A stretch of 64,000 nucleotides of DNA. Source: Massospora cicadina. Lineage: Eukaryota; Entomophthoromycota; Entomophthoromycetes; Entomophthorales; Entomophthoraceae. The position numbers and the translations under genes were made by a program. Under the pieces are notes generated by a model, which ran no database searches, was not told the origin of the DNA, and was given only the letters and a program-made list of their open reading frames with translations. This document shows positions 57,220-64,000 of the stretch, one piece after another (the first letter of the stretch is position 1; every line of letters starts with the position of its first letter). Location: the NCBI GenBank assembly GCA_022478985.1, contig JAKSZP010002674.1:62001-126000 (forward strand), written 5' to 3'.

Positions 57220-59107
57220 AAACCTAATGAAAATTTTAATATGTATAGCCTTTTACCTATTGTTTTAAAGTTGTTATTTACTTTTAAAAGACAAATTGAA
57301 AAAAATCTTTAGTTTTTTATAATTTTAAACGATTTAAAATTTACCATAAAATTTAACATTACATACATACTTAATATTGATTATTCAAGAACTTTAAGTC
57401 TGAGACCCTGAGATCATGTTGTGACACAGCGCAACTGAATAATAGGATTTGGCGATTTTTAATCAAATCTTGAAGTCTCAATATCATTATTTTATAGCTC
57501 TTTCTATTTAAAGCAAAGTCTCTTTATTTTAGATGTGACTTTAATGACCTTTAAGATAATAAAGATCAAACTAATGTGTTTATTGGAGTGTGTCTCAAAC
57601 ATTACATCGCAATAATTTGGCTTAATGGCTTTGGTATGCCTTAAAAAAGTTTATATCAAAATTGACATGTATTCCAAAATTTTATATTTTAAATAATGAT
57701 ACTAACGCGGTTTTAAACTGTCCAAGAAGAACGAAATCTAGTGTTATTGATGTGTATTAATGCTCTGTAACACAAAAAATCCAATCTGATGGTATAGAGG
57801 GCTAATTGTACTCTAGTAAAGATCAAGTAAGTTTTGTTGATACACCCTCTCAGTAGGCCCTACAGGTTGGTCCTGTTGTGATAACAAATATTGGACATCA
57901 AAGTGCCACTAAAAAATCACTGTTCTGGATTCTTTAAGAGCAATAATATTCTACCTCTTTTATTATACTTCATTATTGTTGATGAGGAACAATTTAAACC
58001 CTTAGCTTAACTTATGCGCCTGGTCAAAGCATTATTCAGTATATAGATAAAAGCCTCTGTCTGATCTGATACACTAGACCAAAATCCAGCGCTGATTGAC
58101 ATCTAGGAAGCTGCATTCTTGACTTAAACCTTTGCACTTGATTTATTTTCAAAGTTGTTAGATGTCATGTCACCTCCAATGTGACATAAGAGTGTAAAGG
58201 GTTAAGTATCTAAGGTAGCATACTGTGAAACCTATAGTATCTCTAAAACATATAAGCTATTACCCTTTTAAATAACGTTTTGTAGTGTTTAAACAAATAG
58301 CTCTATAGTTTTATAGTAACAAAAGGATCAACTAATGGAAAAAACACTTATAGGGGCTTATATCATAAGACCTTTTTGAGATACTCAACTAAAATTTTCA
58401 GTACTAGATGACCATAACCTGAGTGGGGTTATAAAGCTATTGAATTATACCTCGTCTACTAAGATCCTGAAGAGAAGGATGAGAAGAAGGAGACATCATA
58501 ACTTGGAGAAAAAAATGTTTTGACAAACATGCTGCAGTGGAGTCTGAGAAATGGGAGGACAACATGGTAGAGACCATAGAGCATTCTTAAAATTTATCTG
58601 AAAGTGAGTGATCATGTGTGGTAAGGTCCACAACTGCGAGTCAAAGCTGCATGAGGAAAGGAATTTGATAGTCCAGATGTCTGTGACTTATGTTAGGACT
58701 CAGATTGGTTATAGGAAGCCAGGCAGCTTCAGCTAGAACAATTCTGGAACAGGTATACAGAACAGGGCTGAGCTAGGAGGAGTAATTAGACATTAAGGTT
58801 AGAGCATGGCAAAACCTGTACAAGTTAAAATAATGGAGGTAAAAGTCAATTAGTTCCTTTGAACGAGAGAAGAAATGGTGCTGGAGTTAGGTTGATGCAA
58901 TTACATGTTCTGTACAAATAATGGAGTACCCGCCTTAAGTTGTTGGACAGCTTTGCTGAAAAATGGTGTGCTACATGTTCTTCCAGAGCCTTTTGAGATC
59001 GTATCTCAAAGAGTGGTGAAGAATTCAAGAATTTGCAATTGGATAGGAGGTCTGACTTGATGATTGAGCTATTTTCCTAAACCTTTCTATTGTACAACAC
59101 TGCATGA
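57220..59107. other. Intergenic; moderately GC-richer patch at 58440-59050
   Basis: 57220-58430 is AT-rich with no signal. From 58440 to 59050 the composition is less AT-rich and short frames on both strands look weakly coding (minus 58846-59028: EIRSQKALEEHVAHHFSAKL; plus: AVESEKWEDNMVETIEHS). I recognise no family. It could be a gag relic belonging to the LTR that follows. Confidence 0.3.
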
Positions 59108-59723
59108 TGTTGGTATTTCTGCATGCACAAACTACCCAGTCAACTATATTATAATATACCGCTTGACCACTAGGGGTTGATATCCTATAGTGGATGTGGG
59201 AGTTACCATTTTAGATGATAACTATTGTCTGAGAAAAAACCATAATGTATATAAGCTTTTACGTTAAGATTTTACAACACCATATTACTAGAGTTTTGGT
59301 GGGGATGTTCTCATGTAATGCATTCACTATATGGGTTGATTGCTGATGTAATGATTGGTGCTTTTATCTATTGGTTGATCAGAATTTGTCATTGATTGAT
59401 TTTTGGGATTTATGTTCAGTTTCTGGAGCATCAACAATTCTTCTGGTAGCAACTTGCAGATTAACCTTTTAGGTAATGAGCCTGATGTTGATGGGTAAAG
59501 TTCCCATTTACTAAGCAGGGTGCTAGCCTGACTAAGCTACTCCTCTGAGGGTGAATGACATTGTGGGGACACTTTAGCGATTCAAACAAGTCACTTCTGG
59601 TTAGCGAAAAACTGACTAGCATATAAAGAAGATCGTTGTGATTGCAACTTCAGAGGGCTAATCTCTTGCCAACGGCTGCCATTTACTCAGTGAGGCGCCA
59701 ATGGAAGAGTTGGGTTATTGTCC
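59108..59723 (+). repeat. LTR related to family A, 5' part, interrupted
   Basis: It starts tgttggtatttctgc, resembling the A LTR start tgttgggatttttgc. It contains gaccactagggg, the hairpin arms (ggtaatgagcctgatg ... tttactaagcaggg), ggggacac, cggctgccat and gaggcgccaa, in the same order as in family A. It ends where a second, similar LTR begins at 59724. Confidence 0.6.
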
Positions 59724-60800
59724 TGTTTGGATTTTGATACTCTCACGTTACCCAACTTAATCAATTATAATAATTCTACTTGACCACTAGGGGATTCATC
59801 TCGCTAGTGGATGAGAGGTTTTCAATTATATATTATAACTATATTTTGGGGTATTATCCTGAATGAATGTATAGCAATTTTACAGGTTTTAATCCTCCAG
59901 ATCATTAAATTTTCGTTGAGGATGAACACCTATAATAAAAAGGTGATTAGGTTTTCAATTTCATTAATTAAATTTAATCAACATGTAAAAGTCATTTAAG
60001 TTTATTCATCAATTGACTAAGGAGTTTATGAATTGGGCGAATAATGCCACCTGTGATACTACATATTGCAAGATAACCTTTTTGGGATCACAGCCTGCTG
60101 TTTATGGGTAAAACCTTTGTCTAAGCAGATTTTTTTACTAATAAAGGGAGACTTGATGGGGTTGAGTGAAAGCGTTGGGACACGTTCTTCGTTTCAACCT
60201 AAAAAAAGTTTGCGTTGAAAGTCAGCAGAGGAATCTGACTAAAATGATGAGGAATAATAATATTTGTGGCGCTCCTGAAGGGTAATCATCATCAACAGCT
60301 GCCATAACCAATTGAGGCGCCAATAAAGGGTTTGGGTGCAAATTTCCTCTTAAATTACCTTTCATTTTTCTAAAAAAAGCAGATGAGAAAAGCTCAGATA
60401 ATTTTATAATTTAGACTGTTTTACTCTTAAAGCTAGAGTTTTTAATGGATTAGAAATCAATTTTCTATTTTATTGTTATCTCCACGCATTTTGCATGATG
60501 AGAAGGAAGAGAACCACTGAACTTAATCTTAGGTTTAGTTCAATAAAAAGAGGGAAGAAGTCTCTATCAATATTACAAATCATTCAAGGTTAGGACAAGC
60601 ACCCGTTTGGTGTTGGACCTGATAATCATCTTGGCTATCAGAAGCTTAACAAGAGTATTAGTATTGTTCTTTTTACTGTCCAAATCAATATTGTCATTAT
60701 TTTAACCAGATAAATCTTTCTGATAGTATTCAAATTAAGGGTTTTAGTTAGTTGGTCATAATTGCCAGCTAATTGCCTAGTTCAATACTAATTAATGTTA
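59724..60800 (+). repeat. Second tandem LTR related to family A (5' LTR of element H)
   Basis: It starts tgtttggattttgatac and repeats the landmarks of the preceding unit: gaccactagggg (59783), cctgctgtttatgggtaaaa hairpin arm, gttgggacacgttc, acagctgccat and gaggcgccaataaagg. Beyond about 60360 alignment with A weakens, so the 3' limit is a guess. It looks inserted inside the 59108 LTR, shortly after that copy's gcgccaa block. Confidence 0.5.
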
Positions 60801-61868
60801 TATGTTTAATCAAGTTTAGGTTCAGCGGGAGATGCGTTCTCTGCCAAAATTCCATCTGAAGATTGTTGTGGTATTTTCCAGTGAGAAGCTGATGAATCTG
60901 TTATGAATTGGCCAAAATGGTTCTGCTGACTAATTCAGAGCACCAGTGACTCATGTCAAGGATGCTCAAAATCTTAATTATTTATGAGTTTATATATGAT
61001 CAACCAGAGATTTACTTTTAGAATGAATTGACCTAATATTAACTTGGTGATCAGATGAACAGATCTGGAGGGAATTGCTATGATTATGAATGAATGAAGT
61101 TTCCAATCTGATAAAGAGTTGTGGCATCAAGAGGCTGATGGGTTTTCTGGTAGTTGATTAGCCAAATAGTAATTAGGCGCAGTAGCCCTAAAAGTAGTAT
61201 AAATAGTTGTTCATTCCCTCTTAATAAACGTCTCTTGTTTGCCATCTTCCCTGTTTGTTTGAAGTAGCTTATTGCAACTAGAGTGGGGAAGATGGTATAG
61301 GTGATTCCCAATAGGTGCGAGTGATCACACCTGGAGTGGCTGGCGCTGCCAGCTCCCATGCCTCCTCTCTATGAGGAACCAGAGGGAACCTGGCCAACTG
61401 GCTACCAGTGGATGAACTTCATATCCACCAACCCTAGCGGGGTGCAGCGCGGGAGGTGCCATAGCTGCCCAAGAAGGGGGATGGACTCGCCAGGGCATGA
61501 CCAGATGGGTTGGTGAAGGGTCATGAGGGTGGGGCAGCACGGAAGTGCTTGAGCCACCCAGTAAGGGGGCAGGACTTTCCAGGGAACACGCTGAGGACGC
61601 CTGGGGCTTAAAGTGAAGCCATTGGTGGTTAGTTGGTGGGTTGGATGCAGGACTTGTAGTGGTTGGTAAGCCATGGAAGGCGAAATAGCAAAAGGCCACC
61701 AGTCTTCATACTGGTTGGCCTGGCACACTAGCGGAGCACAGGGTTGATTTTGCGACAAATATATTATCAACAACTTAGACAATGCACATACAAAGAACAG
61801 ATGTTGATAATCAAGGGAAATGAAGTAAAAACTCCGAAAAAAGAGTTAACAACCCTGAAAATTCAATA
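60801..61868. other. TATA/AATAAA block followed by a GC-rich island
   Basis: A tataaata motif (61198-61205) is followed within about 25 bp by aataaa (61222-61227), an LTR-like promoter plus polyadenylation arrangement. About 61290-61745 is strikingly GC-rich for this neighbourhood (for example gcgcgggaggtgccatagct). The long minus-strand frames here (61325-61699, 61402-61782) are Pro/Trp/His-rich and probably an effect of GC content. A plus-strand stretch PPLYEEPEGTWPTGYQ could be gag-like. Two 9-bp inverse arms, ttatcaaca and tgttgataa, lie near 61768-61809. No family recognised. Confidence 0.35.
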
Positions 61869-61870
61869 TT

Positions 61871-61885
61871 TTATGCTCACTACAA
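61871..61885 (+). promoter_or_regulatory. Decayed primer-binding site of element H
   Basis: ttatgctcactacaa matches 12 of 15 bases of the element A site (TGGTGCTCACTACAG) and lies just upstream of a gag-like frame on the same strand. The core TGCTCACTACA is intact. Confidence 0.5.
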
Positions 61886-61891
61886 TTGTAG

Positions 61892-63123
61892 TTGAGTTTT
61901 AAGATAGACTTGATTAGAAGATCACATCAACCTTGGCTTATTAGAATGAACTATGAAATCATTTGGATGGAACTAGAAACTGTCAACAAGAACGCGCTAA
62001 ACTCAGCATCACAGACTAAGCTCATTAGATTTGAGGAACGAATGATGAAGGCAAGAAAGGGTTTGAGCAAGTTGGTATAATTAAAAAAGACCATAATGGA
62101 AAGGCCAAAATCTTGAATTGCAAGGGGGTGAATTAACTATATTAGTAATATTTCAGAGGGCTGAGCTAGAAGCAAATCAATAATGCTTATTCCAGATTAA
62201 CAAAGATATATTGCAACTATTAATATGCATAGAGGAAATGGAGAATCTTCTTTTTGATTATGTGAAATAGAGATGGAATAATCCAAAAAAACATGCACAC
62301 AACTCAGATTATTAAGATTCAGCAACCAAAAATATTCCTGGGTCAATTGAAGCAATTTTGGAAATGACCCCTGAAGTTACTCCTATGGTCAGTTTTGTCA
62401 TTGGACAGGAATCCCTTACCAGTGGAGCCACAGAGGAATTTTGAGCACATTAAATTTACCCAAATACAATTGAGATAACGCTTCTTCATTTTTCCAATTA
62501 TTTGGGATGTCATTGTTCAGTTTTAGTGACTGAAAAAAACATTGACCATTATGAACTGCCTAGACGTCAATTATCAGAATCTGGGTTTACCCCATCTGAT
62601 TGGGGATATTTGTTCTTATAATGATGGCAAGTTAGCCAGTATGACAGAATTTGTGCCTAACATAAATGTGTTATTGCAATTAGTAATTTATGGCATTAAA
62701 TTCCAAAAATATTAGACTCTATCAGCCTTTATGTACTTATCTATCAGGAATCTAAGACCTTGGCCAGTGCTAAAATGCCATCAGATTGTGATACACAAAG
62801 CACTATGCAAATGGCGCTTTGTCCCTACTGTGATTTGCACCAAACAATGGCTTCAACGATAGTGACTCAGATGTCAATATCTCATATGGTGGATCATCTA
62901 AAAAGATTAGGGAGCGACCTATGAAGAAACTAACTGAGCCTTCAAAGTTATTTGACTTGAGCCAAAGATACTTTAAAATCGCCAAGGCACATAATATTCA
63001 CCAAAATCAATTTGTGCCAGGAAAAAAGCCTGAAGTACAAAAATAAGTGGGTAAGATTCAGATTCGCTGATATCTGTATGGGAGACCTGGACATTTAGCT
63101 GCTCAATGTTGGAGCAAGAAACC
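61892..63123 (+). pseudogene. gag relic of element H with decayed CCHC zinc knuckle
   Basis: The first frame is 61892-62080 (IWMELETVNKNALNSASQTK, RFEERMMKARKGLSKL). A later run from about 62845 reads DSDSDVNISYGGSSKKIRER, PSKLFDLSQRYFKIAKAHNI and HQNQFVPGKKPEVQ. Near 63060-63115 it reads stop-YLYGRPGHLAAQCW, the CX2CX4HX4C knuckle with the first Cys now TGA and the second Cys now Tyr. This order (helical N part, linker, knuckle) is that of a Gypsy Gag. An A-type LTR interrupts it at 63124. Confidence 0.62.
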
Positions 63124-64000
63124 TGTAAAAATCTTATGGGTCCAGTTATTGGCCAATAACCCCTACAACTTATTACTTGCACATGTTTGGTTCTTATGCA
63201 ATTTGTCTGCGTTGTATTGTTGTTGATATAATCAGTTGATAATAGTATGACGACTATTATCCATTGTTTAATGGAATTCTTAGATCTCATCCCAACGCAT
63301 GCCAGCATTTCCACTTGAAATACTTGAGATGTCTCAAAATAGGGATTCATTCCCTCGTACCATTTACCCCAATCTTCTCTGAGATTCCCTGGTTCCAGTT
63401 TCTCCATCTTGACACACAGTTGGCAGCAATCCTCAATTTGTTTACACTTCTCTGGATCCCCGCTCAGATCCATAATCTTTTCCTTAAAGAGTCTCCCAAT
63501 TATTGCACACAGCAATAAATCCCTAAAAAATAATAGAACAATTGAAAGATGATAAAGTTTACTACTTAAAACTATTTACTGGATAAAAACTTCTTTATTT
63601 ATTGGTGATTTCTAGGAAAATATAGTGGGGTATTCAACGATCAACCCTCAGTTGACACCTCTTTGATGAAACAGCAGCCGTTGCCATTAATTTCCCCATC
63701 CTCATCTCAGCATTGATGATCTTCCCCATCCTGGCTAGGATTCCGTTGTTGGACATCCTCAAGACCTAAAAAAGGAAAGAGTCAGAAAACGTGTCCCTAA
63801 CGTTTTCCTCTCAATCGAAGCAAATCAAACCTAATTGGCTAGCAACCTGCTTAGGTAATGGTTTTTTTACCCATTGAGGCAGGTCATGAACCAACTGATT
63901 GATTTTCTATTTTCAGGCGGCATCACTCACCTCGCAACTTACTACTTACATATCCAATCAGACAATGATGAAGCCCAACTGATCCTAATAGGTACACCTG
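63124..64000 (-). repeat. A-family LTR, truncated by window end
   Basis: The plus strand starts tgtaaaaatcttatggg and matches the element A LTRs in the same orientation: ttattggccaataacccct, gatgactattatcca-like, ctccaaattattgcac-like, cagccgttgccatt, aacgtgtccctaacgtt and cccattgaggcaggtca. The left flank aaacc (63119-63123) would be its TSD. Whether it is a solo LTR or the left end of a complete element cannot be seen. Confidence 0.82.

Noticed and set aside
61325..61782. 124- and 126-codon minus-strand ORFs as genes
   Set aside because: Pro/Trp/His-rich translations in two overlapping frames are expected from GC-rich DNA; no domain and no support beyond length.
1..64000. CRISPR array, rRNA or host protein-coding genes
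   Set aside because: No regularly spaced short repeats, no rRNA-like blocks, and every recognisable protein motif belongs to a transposable element.

Overview
This window is eukaryotic DNA made almost entirely of decayed transposable elements. I found no host protein gene, rRNA, tRNA gene or CRISPR array that I could support. The content is Ty3/Gypsy LTR retrotransposons (one with a chromodomain), a full-length L1/Tx1-like LINE present twice, tRNA-derived SINEs and LTR fragments, on a very AT-rich background. A filamentous fungus with a large repeat-bloated genome is my best guess, from the chromovirus and LINE types, but the sequence alone does not prove it.

The main structure is one deep nest of insertions, which I resolved from LTR pairs, boundaries and target-site duplications (TSDs). 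Outermost is D, a plus-strand Gypsy element (about 9825-49045). Element B (plus, 12949-43646, TSD tcctt/ccctt) sits inside D. Two elements sit in B: LINE1 (minus, about 13861-32327) in its gag, and chromovirus C (minus, 35030-40963, TSD ttgtc) at its reverse-transcriptase active site. LINE1 is split by Gypsy element A (minus, 15999-22831, TSD tatag) and by a solo A-type LTR (plus, 25105-31509, TSD ggtgc). The solo LTR is itself split by a second copy of the same LINE, LINE2 (minus, about 26117-31386, about 15-bp imperfect TSD). Removing the insertions restores LINE1 to about 5.2 kb, the same size as LINE2 (5.3 kb), with the same 5' end.

Left of the nest (1-9824) lies F, a minus-strand Gypsy element with integrase, RNase H, reverse transcriptase and protease relics, a primer-binding site at 7105-7119 and a tandem repeat of about 130 bp. 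An LTR-like segment and a second, plus-facing primer-binding site follow. Right of the nest (49046-64000) are an orphan minus-strand reverse-transcriptase relic, a long gene-free AT-rich tract, two copies of a short SINE (one with a perfect 16-bp TSD), two tandem LTRs distantly related to the A LTR, a GC-rich island, a gag/zinc-knuckle relic (H) and another A-type LTR cut off by the window end.

No element looks able to move alone: every polyprotein carries stops and frameshifts. Points of biological interest are a self-priming signature in C, an antisense open frame inside A, a primer-binding sequence shared by five element families, and an LTR hairpin kept between distant LTRs. Outer layers of the nest look more AT-rich and more decayed than inner ones.
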